A stretch of DNA of 64,000 nt from Halobacteriovorax marinus (GTDB taxonomy: Bacteria > Bdellovibrionota > Bacteriovoracia > Bacteriovoracales > Bacteriovoracaceae). This document shows, piece by piece, positions 55,134-63,475 of the stretch. The stretch lies in NCBI GenBank assembly GCA_002163155.1, contig MAAO01000006.1:248001-312000 (forward strand), written 5' to 3'. Within the stretch, counting starts at the first letter, position 1. Every line of letters begins with the position of its first letter. The notes under the pieces were generated by a model, which had not been told where the DNA came from, searched no databases, and saw only the letters and a list, made by a program, of their open reading frames with translations. The translations under genes were made by a program, and so were the position numbers.

Positions 55134-55757
55134 ATGATTTATGAATTGGCCATCGTGGTTAAGACAGAAGCAACAGAAGAGCAGAGAGCTGCTATTCAAA
55201 CAATGTTGGCTGAAGTAGTAGCTACTGACGGAGGAGAAATCCTTCTATCTGATGACTGGGGAAACAAGCATTTCGCGCAAGCGACTTCAAAAGGTGTTAA
55301 AACAGGTCACTACCTATTTTTCATCTATTCTGGAAACGGAACTATCAATCTTGAAGTTGCCAGACGTATTGGTATTAATGAAACAATCATTAAAACTATG
55401 ACTATCAAACTTGCTGATTCGAAAGAAGAAGGTGAGGCAATTGTTAAGAAATTTAAGTCTCCATTCTCTAAGAAATTCAATGGAAGCATTGTTGACGACG
55501 GTGATGCAGACAACGATCTTGAAAAAGATAAGAAAAGATTTGCACGTAGAAAAACTTGTTGGTTTGCTTCAAATTGCATCACTCCAGATTGGAAAGATCC
55601 AAAAACTTACGCTTGGTTAGTTAACGAGTTTGGTAAGATCAATCCAGGTCGTGTTTCTGGTATTAGTCGTAAAGCCCACAGAAGAGCTGATACTGCGATT
55701 AAAAGAGCAAGAAACATGGGTGTTGTGAGTCATATTACAAATAACCTTGCAGAGTAA
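55134..55757 (+). CDS. rpsF-rpsR: Ribosomal protein S6 fused to ribosomal protein S18
   Basis: 207 residues in one uninterrupted frame. Residues 1-95 follow bS6 (MIYELAIVVK, DWGNKHFAQATSKGVKTGHY, INETIIKTMTIK). An acidic linker (about 110-133) leads into residues 134-207, a full bS18: RRKTCWFASNC, EFGKINPGRVSGISRKAHRR, AIKRARNMG. S6 and S18 are neighbours on the 30S platform and form a heterodimer, so the fusion makes structural sense. Where separate genes are normally adjacent, here no stop lies between them. GGGAGG precedes the ATG. The remaining question is whether the protein is cut after synthesis. Confidence 0.92.
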   Translation: MIYELAIVVKTEATEEQRAAIQTMLAEVVATDGGEILLSDDWGNKHFAQATSKGVKTGHYLFFIYSGNGTINLEVARRIGINETIIKTMTIKLADSKEEGEAIVKKFKSPFSKKFNGSIVDDGDADNDLEKDKKRFARRKTCWFASNCITPDWKDPKTYAWLVNEFGKINPGRVSGISRKAHRRADTAIKRARNMGVVSHITNNLAE

Positions 55758-55776
55758 TTCTTAGGAATAATGTAGA

Positions 55777-56841
55777 ATGGATAACCAAAACGATAAAGAT
55801 AATTACGTAAAGTCTTCAAAGGGATCGGAAACGAACTCTAAAGAGAAGATCTTTGGGCAATTAACTAATGGGAAGCTTCTTTTTTTAGGAGTGATCTCAT
55901 TGCTATTATCTGTTTTAGGACCACTTTGTATTTTTGCTCCAGTCCCAATGGCCGTAGCATTCTTACTTTATGGAAAGTCTAGATCATGGATCATGTCCCT
56001 GAGTCTTAGTGCAATTGTACTTATAGTATCTCTTGTATTTAAGGATTTAGCAGGACTTTTAAGTGTGTCTATTTCGTACTTTATTGCCACTTTAGTTGCC
56101 TTTTTAACGGCAAGGGTAGTGTGGAATAAAACGAATCCTGTAACTGGTCTTATAAAGAATGGTTTATTTGTTTTTACGTTAATTGCATTGTTATTTGGAG
56201 CTGCGCAAATCGTTTCTGAAAAGCCGGTACTTGATCTTGTTACAGAACAAGTAAAGCACTTTGGAGACGTCTTAAAGCAAAGCCCAGACTATGATAAGTT
56301 GATTGCAACTGGCGGAGAGCAAGCTGAGAGCTGGAAATATATAGTAGAGCAGCCAAAAGAAATTGCTTCAAAATTTCTGAAAATGGCCTTTGCTGGAGTT
56401 TTCGTAGGAGTCTTCTTTGTTTTTTGGATGTCACAATTTATGCTAATGAGAAACACTCTTATTTGGCGTGAGTTACATGACTATCCTTACACAATGAAAG
56501 ATTTCGTACGTTTCAAAATTCCAGAACAATTTGTTTTTGTATTACTTGGCGCTATGGCGATGATTCCTCTTGGAACACATGTATTAGAAAATGAAATGTT
56601 ACAGGTTGTTGGATGGAATATTGTTTATTCTTTAGGAGTGTTTTATTTCTTCCAAGGTTTTGGCATTGTTTCAGAAGCACTAGATGCATTTGGTATTTTT
56701 GGATTTTTTAGAAGTGTCCTTATTATACTTACTATCTTCATGGGGTACCAATTCGTATCTCTTTTAGGTGTAGTAGATATTTGGGTTAATTTTAGAAAAT
56801 TCTTAAAAAAAAAGAATAATAATGAAGGAGATATAATATGA
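55777..56841 (+). CDS. DUF2232 membrane protein (YybS-like)
   Basis: 354 residues. About eight hydrophobic segments with a soluble loop near 150-200. The location between the S6/S18 gene and rplI, with a 4-base overlap to rplI, is typical of DUF2232 genes in other bacteria. No catalytic motif known. Role unknown; the place in a ribosome/replication operon suggests only co-expression. Confidence 0.8.
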   Translation: MDNQNDKDNYVKSSKGSETNSKEKIFGQLTNGKLLFLGVISLLLSVLGPLCIFAPVPMAVAFLLYGKSRSWIMSLSLSAIVLIVSLVFKDLAGLLSVSISYFIATLVAFLTARVVWNKTNPVTGLIKNGLFVFTLIALLFGAAQIVSEKPVLDLVTEQVKHFGDVLKQSPDYDKLIATGGEQAESWKYIVEQPKEIASKFLKMAFAGVFVGVFFVFWMSQFMLMRNTLIWRELHDYPYTMKDFVRFKIPEQFVFVLLGAMAMIPLGTHVLENEMLQVVGWNIVYSLGVFYFFQGFGIVSEALDAFGIFGFFRSVLIILTIFMGYQFVSLLGVVDIWVNFRKFLKKKNNNEGDII

Positions 56842-57446
56842 AAGTCATCTTAACAGAGAGAGTTAACACTCTTGGTAATGTTGGTGAGATCGTTAACGTT
56901 TCTCAAGGCTATGGTAGAAACTACCTGATTCCTAATAGATTCGCGGTACTTGCTGACGAAACAAATACAAAACAACTTAAGCATCAACAAAAAGTTCTTG
57001 CTTCTAAAGTTGCTGGTGAAAAAACTACTGCAACTGACCTAGCTAAGAAAGTTGAAGGATTAACATTAGAGTTCGTAAGAAGAGTTGCCGGAACTGGAAA
57101 ACTTTTTGGAACTGTTAATGCTCTTGAAATTTCTAAGGAACTTGCTAAGCAAGACGTTCAAGTTGAAAAGAGATTGATCGCTGTTGGTAACCCAATTAAA
57201 GCTCTTGGAACATTTAATGTTACAGCTAAGCTTTTTGACGGTGTTGAAGCAAGCTTCAAAGTAAACGTTACTCTTGATCCTGTTCAAGCAGAAGAAATCA
57301 AGAAGAAGAACGAAGATGCTGAGAAGAAGAAAGCTGCAGCTATTGCTGCTGGTGAAAATGTTTCTGAAGAAGCTGCTGAAGAAGTTAAAGAACTTACTGA
57401 AGAAGAAAAGCTTAAAGAAGAAGCAAACAAAATCTTAAGATCATAA
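56838..57446 (+). CDS. rplI: 50S ribosomal protein L9 with long acidic C-terminal extension
   Basis: 202 residues, about 50 more than usual. The first 45 residues are the canonical L9 N-domain (VILTERVNTLGNVGEIVNVSQGYGRNYLIP), followed by the connecting helix and C-domain to about 148. The rest is a Lys/Glu/Ala-rich tail (EEIKKKNEDAEKKKAA, then EEAAEEVKELTEEEKLKE) not present in most L9 proteins. It belongs to the rpsF-rpsR, DUF2232, rplI, dnaB string. Confidence 0.95.
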   Translation: MKVILTERVNTLGNVGEIVNVSQGYGRNYLIPNRFAVLADETNTKQLKHQQKVLASKVAGEKTTATDLAKKVEGLTLEFVRRVAGTGKLFGTVNALEISKELAKQDVQVEKRLIAVGNPIKALGTFNVTAKLFDGVEASFKVNVTLDPVQAEEIKKKNEDAEKKKAAAIAAGENVSEEAAEEVKELTEEEKLKEEANKILRS

Positions 57447-57471
57447 AAGATTTGTTTAAATAATTTGAATG

Positions 57472-57509
57472 GGCCCAGGAGTTTACTCTCTGGGCCTGTT
57501 TAATTTTAG
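57472..57509 (+). terminator. Hairpin terminator or attenuator between rplI and dnaB
   Basis: GGCCCAGGAG pairs with the following CTC-T-CTGGGCC (one bulge, TTTA loop), then a T-rich tail. It would limit read-through from the ribosomal genes into dnaB and pabB. Confidence 0.6.
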
Positions 57510-57532
57510 CCTCATTTTCTGGAGACCCATCA

Positions 57533-58873
57533 ATGGAAAGAAATATCAAACAATTACCCCATGACCTTTTAGCTGAGAAATCATTGCTCGGGTGTTTGAT
57601 TATTGATGGAGGTTCATTCGATGAAATGAGTGATTTAAAACTTAAAGGTGAAGATTTCTATCATCCTCAATACGATGTTATTTACGAGGCGATTAACGAT
57701 CTTCACAACTCAAGTCAGCCAATCGACTTTGTGACCGTTTGTTCAAAATTAACTGAGCAAGGGAAACTAGAGAATGTTGGTGGTCAAACATCAGTTATGG
57801 AAATTGTTGAAGACCAAGCTTCTGCAGCGAATATTTATCACTACGCAAAAGTTGTAAAAGATAAATCTAGTATGCGCGAAGTTGTGAGAACTGCGGAGCG
57901 TGTCGCGTCCATGGGTTACGAATATGGTGGAAAGGCTGAAGACTTCATTCAAGAAGTTGAGTCTAGTTTCTTTAAACTGACAAACGAAGCCAAGTCAGGA
58001 AAAATGCAGAAGTTAAATTCTTGTTTAAGGTCAAACTTAAAAGAACTTGAAGACACTTCTAGAGTACCAGGTGAAATTAATGGACTACCTACAGGTTATC
58101 CAAAACTAGATGAGATGCTTCTTGGGATGCAACCTGGTCAATTAATAGTATTAGCTGCTCGTCCTGCCATGGGGAAAACTGCCCTGGCTTTAAATATTGC
58201 ACAAAATGCTTGTGCAACTTCTGGTTTACCAGTGGCCTTATTTTCACTGGAAATGTTATCAAACGAACTTTCAATGCGTCTTCTCTCTCAAAAATCAAAA
58301 GTTGATTCTAAGAGAATTAGACAGAAGAACTTCTTAGACACAGATTTAAGAAGTATAGGGAAAGCTGTTCAGGAGCTCTCTCAGTATCCAATTTTTATCA
58401 ATGATTCAGGGGACACAACAGTTCTCGATATCCTATCCCAGTGTCGTAAAATTAAAACGGAGCAGGGGATTGGTCTTATCATTATTGATTACTTGCAATT
58501 GATGGGAACAACAAATAAGAATCTTCCTAGGGAACAACAAATTTCAGAGATGTCTCGTGGGCTTAAGTCTATGGCCAAGGAACTTGGTTGCCCAGTTATT
58601 GCACTTTCTCAGCTTAACCGTGGGGTTGAATCGAGACCAAATAAACGTCCGATGACCAGTGACCTTAGGGAATCAGGAGCAATTGAGCAGGATGCGGATA
58701 TCATTATGTTCGTATATAGGGATGAGTACTACAATCCAGATACTAAAGAGCCTGGTATCGCTGAAATTATTGTTGGGAAAAATCGTGCCGGTGAAACGGG
58801 GACAGCGAAACTCTCGTGGATAGGTCCTTATACGAGTTTTGAAAACCCTGCTTTTAATATCGACAACGAATAA
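57533..58873 (+). CDS. dnaB: Replicative DNA helicase DnaB
   Basis: 446 residues. N-terminal DnaB domain (PHDLLAEKSLLGCLI), a linker, then RecA-like domain with Walker A RPAMGKTALAL, SLEMLSNELSMRLLS, IIIDYLQLM (Walker B) and AKELGCPVIALSQLNRGVE. No intein or inserted domain. Unwinds DNA at the replication fork. It starts 87 bases after rplI, beyond a hairpin that could partly end the ribosomal transcript. Confidence 0.96.
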   Translation: MERNIKQLPHDLLAEKSLLGCLIIDGGSFDEMSDLKLKGEDFYHPQYDVIYEAINDLHNSSQPIDFVTVCSKLTEQGKLENVGGQTSVMEIVEDQASAANIYHYAKVVKDKSSMREVVRTAERVASMGYEYGGKAEDFIQEVESSFFKLTNEAKSGKMQKLNSCLRSNLKELEDTSRVPGEINGLPTGYPKLDEMLLGMQPGQLIVLAARPAMGKTALALNIAQNACATSGLPVALFSLEMLSNELSMRLLSQKSKVDSKRIRQKNFLDTDLRSIGKAVQELSQYPIFINDSGDTTVLDILSQCRKIKTEQGIGLIIIDYLQLMGTTNKNLPREQQISEMSRGLKSMAKELGCPVIALSQLNRGVESRPNKRPMTSDLRESGAIEQDADIIMFVYRDEYYNPDTKEPGIAEIIVGKNRAGETGTAKLSWIGPYTSFENPAFNIDNE

Positions 58874-58878
58874 TTGAA

Positions 58879-60030
58879 ATGTGGTCTCTCTTTTGGCTTG
58901 GTGACAAATTTGTAAAATACACAATACCTATAAGTGCCAAGCTCTACTTCTTAAATCATTCTATTGATTTGCTAAGTGGAGAGACTCATAAAGAGGGGAT
59001 CACTTCTCTTATAAAGCGCATCGACAAAACTCAGCTTAATCAAGAAATCGAAAAATATATATGTCACTTTTATTATGAGTGTGGACTCATACTAAATGAG
59101 ATTGAATTTTTAAATCCAGAGATTCCTCTCGCGATTGAAGTGCAATACTCTGAGGTGGAGGATTGGCGACCACTGAGAGAAGTGCCTTCTCTTGAAATGA
59201 CTGAAGTGTCGGGAGTTTCAATAGAAGAGTACGCAAAGGCCTTTGACAAAGGTCATGAACACCTCTTAAGAGGTGATTGTTATCAATTCAATCTCACTTA
59301 CCCTTTCAAGTTTAAATGGCAAAATAACCTTAAGCCTTTAGAAATTTGTTCAAGACTGTGGGAAGATGTGGGATCAATCGCTCCCTATGCCCATGCTACT
59401 TACATACCTTTTCTAGATACCCTTTATTTGAGCAATTCTCCGGAGTGCCTTTTTCAGATGAAGAAAAGGTCTCAGTCTTTTGATATATGGACTATGCCTA
59501 TCAAGGGAACCTTGCCTAGAGGTACTAACTGGAAAGATGCCTGGAGAGAGCTTAGGAGCTCTAGAAAGGATCGTGGAGAGTTGGACATGATAACTGACCT
59601 GCTTAGAAACGATCTCTCCAGAATAGAGGAACAAGTGAGCAGAGTGATCAAGAGACGCTCTCCCTTGCTAGTTCCTGGAATTATTCATCAATACTCACTT
59701 ATAAAATCAACATTGAGTCTCTCTGTGAGCCTTGGAAGAGTGATGCGTTCCATGTTTCCAGGTGGAAGTATTACAGGTGCTCCAAAAAAGAACTCCATTA
59801 AAATTTTAAAGAATTTAGAAAGTAGTCCGCGAGGCTTTTATTGCGGTAGTACTGTTATTATTGATAAAAGCATAATTGCTGCTTCAGTAAATATTCGCTC
59901 AGCCTGTATTGAGCTCGATAAAAAGCAGCTCGAGTATCATGCGGGTGGCGGCGTAACACTACTCAGTCATTGCCATGACGAGTATTCAGAGATGCTTTTG
60001 AAGAAAAAAAGCTTTGTAAGAAATCTATAA
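58879..60030 (+). CDS. pabB: Aminodeoxychorismate synthase component I
   Basis: 383 residues. Chorismate-binding domain with DMITDLLRNDLSRI and MFPGGSITGAPKKNSIKI. The PIKGT motif has Lys209; this Lys forms a covalent intermediate in aminodeoxychorismate synthase, while anthranilate synthase has Ala there, so PabB rather than TrpE is the better call. Makes a precursor of p-aminobenzoate for folate. The N-terminal 90 residues are short compared with full PabB. It starts 6 bases after dnaB. PabA and PabC are not in the window. Confidence 0.9.
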   Translation: MWSLFWLGDKFVKYTIPISAKLYFLNHSIDLLSGETHKEGITSLIKRIDKTQLNQEIEKYICHFYYECGLILNEIEFLNPEIPLAIEVQYSEVEDWRPLREVPSLEMTEVSGVSIEEYAKAFDKGHEHLLRGDCYQFNLTYPFKFKWQNNLKPLEICSRLWEDVGSIAPYAHATYIPFLDTLYLSNSPECLFQMKKRSQSFDIWTMPIKGTLPRGTNWKDAWRELRSSRKDRGELDMITDLLRNDLSRIEEQVSRVIKRRSPLLVPGIIHQYSLIKSTLSLSVSLGRVMRSMFPGGSITGAPKKNSIKILKNLESSPRGFYCGSTVIIDKSIIAASVNIRSACIELDKKQLEYHAGGGVTLLSHCHDEYSEMLLKKKSFVRNL

Positions 60031-60113
60031 TTTTTCTTAAGATAGACTTGAGCTAATTCTAATTAATCCCGTAAAATCAACACTTTAGATATTTTTTGTT
60101 TATCTAATAAAGT

Positions 60114-60131
60114 CTTACAATTCGCTGTAAG
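60114..60131. promoter_or_regulatory. Inverted repeat upstream of a strong promoter
   Basis: CTTACA and TGTAAG, 6-base spacer, ending 13 bases before the -35 box at 60145. It may be an activator or repressor site for the small gene at 60288, or a remnant of a pabB terminator without T-run. Confidence 0.35.
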
Positions 60132-60144
60132 AACACACATTTGT

Positions 60145-60174
60145 TTGACACAGTGAAAAGCGGCTAGCTATGAT
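60145..60174 (+). promoter_or_regulatory. Near-consensus sigma-70 promoter
   Basis: TTGACA (exact consensus), 18 bases, TATGAT. It is the closest to consensus in the window and drives the 72-residue gene at 60288. Confidence 0.75.
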
Positions 60175-60287
60175 TTTAATGCACCATAAGAATCAATGGG
60201 CCTTCGGCAAGGATAGGCTTAACTAATAAAGAGAATTAGAACTTTTTATTTTTTATAGCAGCTGAAGTAGGTACAAAGGAGTGTAAA

Positions 60288-60506
60288 GTGTCACAACAAA
60301 ATTTGGCCACGACGGCAGAATTGAAATCGAATAGCGCCAGTACGGAAGAACAGGTATCTTTTTCGACTCTTTCTAAAATGACAGGTTTCCCAGTTGAGTT
60401 TATTAAAAAGGAACTTCTCCTGGAAGATGAACCTATTTCCATGTCCCAGTTAAGAAGCTCTATGGCAATTTACCTAGAGTCGACTATCGATCATGTAAGA
60501 GGTTGA
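60288..60506 (+). CDS. Small protein, possible helix-turn-helix
   Basis: 72 residues from a GTG with AAGGAG six bases before it. Residues 25-50 (FSTLSKMTGFPVEFIKKEL) have the look of a helix-turn-helix, with a Gly at the turn. No family assigned. The unit has the best promoter in the window (60145-60174), a leader of about 107 bases and a strong terminator 75 bases after the stop, so it should be highly transcribed as a monocistronic RNA. Confidence 0.7.
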   Translation: MSQQNLATTAELKSNSASTEEQVSFSTLSKMTGFPVEFIKKELLLEDEPISMSQLRSSMAIYLESTIDHVRG

Positions 60507-60578
60507 TGACACTTTTAAGCCTTGGGCGGGGAAACATAGGAGTTGTTTTCAATTTAAGAGTAGACATCTAATTATATG

Positions 60579-60605
60579 GACCCGGCTTCGGCCGGGTCTT
60601 TTTTT
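60579..60605 (+). terminator. Strong rho-independent terminator with TTCG loop
   Basis: GACCCGGC and GCCGGGTC close a TTCG tetraloop and are followed by a run of eight T. It ends the transcript that begins near 60181. Confidence 0.9.
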
Positions 60606-60676
60606 GTAAAATTTATCCACCCTCTATTCACCACTCTCTATTAATGGTTTAACCCGCCTTTAATTTGGAGGTCTTT

Positions 60677-61006
60677 ATGAAAAAGATTATTTTAGTATTT
60701 TTATTTTTAAATTTATCAGTATTCGCTCAATATAGTTTTAATCTTGAATGCAAGAATTCACATGCCTTATCTAGCTCAGTTTCAATCGAATTTTTAGAGG
60801 GTCATCAAGGTAAAATTACTCTTAAAGAAAATTCAGTATCCACTTCAAAGTATTTTGAAGTTTTGGCCGAAACTAGAGAAGAAGTGATTTTAAAAACAGA
60901 TGAGGGTTCTCTCTTAATACTTTCTTCTACGGTAAAGGGAATTCTTTTAAAGAATATTGACGAGAGCTTTTTGGTCAACTATGAAGTCGCCCTTTGTAGC
61001 AAGTAG
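60677..61006 (+). CDS. Small secreted protein of unknown function
   Basis: 109 residues from the ATG at 60677, where GGAGG lies upstream; a GTG-free longer reading of four residues is not needed. Signal peptide about 1-16 (ending SVFA), then a short beta-rich sequence with two Cys, one near each end of the mature chain. No family recognised. First of three consecutive genes for exported proteins. Confidence 0.68.
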   Translation: MKKIILVFLFLNLSVFAQYSFNLECKNSHALSSSVSIEFLEGHQGKITLKENSVSTSKYFEVLAETREEVILKTDEGSLLILSSTVKGILLKNIDESFLVNYEVALCSK

Positions 61007-61061
61007 CTGCGGCACTTTTATCTGGAGTGATTTGAACTAATTTATTTAGTAAAATCACTCC

Positions 61062-61763
61062 ATGAATAAACTTATCTTAATTTTCTCATTTCTGATTTCA
61101 TCTCCCATAAATTCTAGCGAAGTGAAGTCGCTTCTAAGTAATCTTCCTTGTGCTGATCAGGTTTTTAAATCTATTGCTGCTATTGGTACTCCAAAGAAGT
61201 GGAGTAAGGGAAAAAAGAGCACTGTCTCAACTTCTATGGAAGAGGGGGGAGTAGTTGTTATCTCTGTGAGCAAAAATATCTCTAGGCTCTCTTCTGATGC
61301 CCATGGGGTGAAGTTACAATTAGAATTTTCAAGGCCCACTTGTAAAATGAAAATTACCAATCTCACTTCTTCAAAGGGAGGTTTCCAGGATGTTGATCTA
61401 GGTGATTTACTTCTAAAGAATAAGTACGGAGTTATTTATCTCTGGTCTCCCCACATGTCACTGTCACTCTTCGAGTTGGTAGAATTACAAAAATACGTAA
61501 AGAGTCTAAAAATTCCCTTTACTATTTTAATGGACCTACATGCAGATGATAAATTTGCGGCTAAATTATTAAAAAAGTATGACCTTCCGCTGGAGTATTT
61601 AAATAGAATGAACTCTCGAGAGTTAGAGAAGTTCGGTATCACTGTTCATTATCCGAGTACCGTTTTCTATAAGGATAAAAAATTAGTGAAAAGAGTACCT
61701 GGTTATAATGGAAAGAAGAGTTTTAAAGATCTGATTAAAAAATACTTGGAAGTGAAATTATGA
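61062..61763 (+). CDS. Secreted thioredoxin-fold protein without CxxC
   Basis: 233 residues, signal peptide about 1-18. The C-terminal 115 residues follow the thioredoxin pattern: YGVIYLWSPHMS, a long helix, FTILMDLHAD, and YPSTVFYKDKKLV with the cis-Pro. The redox site WCxxC reads WSPHM (128-132), so both Cys are absent and redox activity is unlikely. The N-terminal half carries unrelated sequence with two Cys. It overlaps the cytochrome-c gene by 4 bases. A TAAAAT box ends six bases before ATG. Confidence 0.72.
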   Translation: MNKLILIFSFLISSPINSSEVKSLLSNLPCADQVFKSIAAIGTPKKWSKGKKSTVSTSMEEGGVVVISVSKNISRLSSDAHGVKLQLEFSRPTCKMKITNLTSSKGGFQDVDLGDLLLKNKYGVIYLWSPHMSLSLFELVELQKYVKSLKIPFTILMDLHADDKFAAKLLKKYDLPLEYLNRMNSRELEKFGITVHYPSTVFYKDKKLVKRVPGYNGKKSFKDLIKKYLEVKL

Positions 61764-63238
61764 AAATGGTAATTTTATTCTTGGCCCTTACTTCCATGGT
61801 ATATGGAGAAGTTGATAAGTCTCTTTGTCTTGTGAAAAACACAGGGGTTACTAGAAGATTTACTCCAAAAGGAACTCCTAATTACTTCTTTAAGGCCTCT
61901 CCTGAAGGTCGTTATATATACTATATTACTGGTAATAAGAACTTTAGAATTGATACGGCGACTGGTGAAGAAGTTCTTCTTCCGGGAAATGCGGACCCTG
62001 TTCCAAGTAGCGATGGGAATTTACTTTCATCAATTAATTGGAGAAATCATGGGAAAAAAGATTGGTCTTTAAACCTCATGCCTATGAATGATTGGGATGT
62101 CATTCGCGATAGTAGTGGTCGATTAGATGAATTAACTTTATTCACTGATGAAAGCACTAGAAGAACCTATCAAAGTGTAGGAACACTTGGAGATAATAAA
62201 TACCGGGTTTTAAGTTTTGATGATGGAACTAAGAAACTTGTGATTAGAGATTATCTTTTAGAGAATGGAAAGATTACACCTCTTGGGGAAAAAGATATAT
62301 TTCTAACAAGACATTTCTTACGTTTACCAATGATTTCTAGGAATGGGCAGGAGCTTATTTCACTTGATGTAAATACAAATGAAACAGTCATTTATAAATT
62401 TAAAACTGGATTATTTAGCAAAAAATTAAATGGCCTCGATGAAGTAGATCGACTGCCATTTCCTTCCGGGAAAGGGGACTTTAGTTTTGACGGAAAGAAA
62501 GTCGTTTTTCATGTGACTGAGACAGTAGATAAATGGAAAAAAAGATCAGGGAGTGACGAAGTTGCTCTCCCTCCAAATTTTAAAAATAATGCCGAAGTAA
62601 GAAATATCTTTATCTATGATAGAGAAACAAAGAGCGTAACTCCGGTAACTCAAAATAAAATTGGAAATTCCTATTTTCCAGTTTTCTTAGAAGACGGGAG
62701 TCTTATTTATCTAGATCAACAAGAAGGTCAGAAGTTAAGCTTTGTTTATTCTGAAGTTCCAAAGATTGCTCCTAGATCACTTGAAAAAGCTAAGTCTTGC
62801 TACTCTGGTAGAAAATTTGATTCTGTTTTGACTAAGCTCTCTAATCTCTGGATGAAAGTTTGTACAAACTGGGATGGGGCGGATACAGGTGCTAGTAAAG
62901 TTATGATGATGAATATGCCCATAAAGCTTTGTTTGCAACTGGCAAAAGAATCACAAGATAAGAATGTTGAGAAAATGTGTCAGGCGCTTAAGAATTCTGA
63001 AATTAAAACTCCATCTATTGTCATAGAAGAAAATCCAGTTAAGAAAATGATTAAAGTGAAGTGCCAAATCTGTCATCAGGGAAATATTCCTTTTGACGAC
63101 GAGAAAGATCTCGCAAAGTATAAAGATAAAATTTTAAAGAGAATTAACTCAAGTGACCCCGCGTATCGTATGCCACTAGGGGGCAGTCTTTCTAAACAAG
63201 AAATTCAAGATTTCAAAAGTTACCTTGAATCTCTTTAG
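61760..63238 (+). CDS. Secreted beta-propeller protein with C-terminal cytochrome c domain
   Basis: 492 residues with a signal peptide (about 1-16). Repeated strand patterns ending in Ser/Asp-Gly turns (SPEGRYIYYITG, SSDGNLLSSINW, FDGKKVVFHV) suggest a TolB/WD40-like propeller over about 40-340. The end holds a heme-binding CQICH (Cys435, Cys438, His439) and a Met at 471 that could be the sixth ligand. One heme c per protein is expected. Likely a periplasmic electron carrier or enzyme, coupled to the thioredoxin-fold gene by a 4-base overlap. Confidence 0.78.
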   Translation: MKMVILFLALTSMVYGEVDKSLCLVKNTGVTRRFTPKGTPNYFFKASPEGRYIYYITGNKNFRIDTATGEEVLLPGNADPVPSSDGNLLSSINWRNHGKKDWSLNLMPMNDWDVIRDSSGRLDELTLFTDESTRRTYQSVGTLGDNKYRVLSFDDGTKKLVIRDYLLENGKITPLGEKDIFLTRHFLRLPMISRNGQELISLDVNTNETVIYKFKTGLFSKKLNGLDEVDRLPFPSGKGDFSFDGKKVVFHVTETVDKWKKRSGSDEVALPPNFKNNAEVRNIFIYDRETKSVTPVTQNKIGNSYFPVFLEDGSLIYLDQQEGQKLSFVYSEVPKIAPRSLEKAKSCYSGRKFDSVLTKLSNLWMKVCTNWDGADTGASKVMMMNMPIKLCLQLAKESQDKNVEKMCQALKNSEIKTPSIVIEENPVKKMIKVKCQICHQGNIPFDDEKDLAKYKDKILKRINSSDPAYRMPLGGSLSKQEIQDFKSYLESL

Positions 63239-63411
63239 TAGAGGTCTTCTCCATCGTACCCGACCACTCTAGTCAGGTGCTCACTAGGTAAAAGCTATCA
63301 TAGCGAAAATACATGAAATTTTAATTATAATAAACATACAAAGGTATTTTTATTTGTAGGAATGGTCCATGGGGAAATTTCGTACAATCAATAGCTTAGT
63401 AGAGATTAACT

Positions 63412-63438
63412 TAAAGTGACTTTTCTTATTTCCGATAC
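63412..63438 (+). promoter_or_regulatory. Sigma-28 (FliA) type promoter of motA
   Basis: TAAA, 15 bases, TCCGATAC. This matches the flagellar TAAA-N15-GCCGATAA consensus at 10 of 12 positions and stands 38 bases before the motA GTG. Confidence 0.7.
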
Positions 63439-63475
63439 TTGAAGTAGGTAAAGACAAATCACAAGGAAGTAAACT

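Noticed and set aside
58879-60030. Anthranilate synthase TrpE
   Set aside because: The PIKGT Lys marks aminodeoxychorismate synthase, and no trp genes are nearby.
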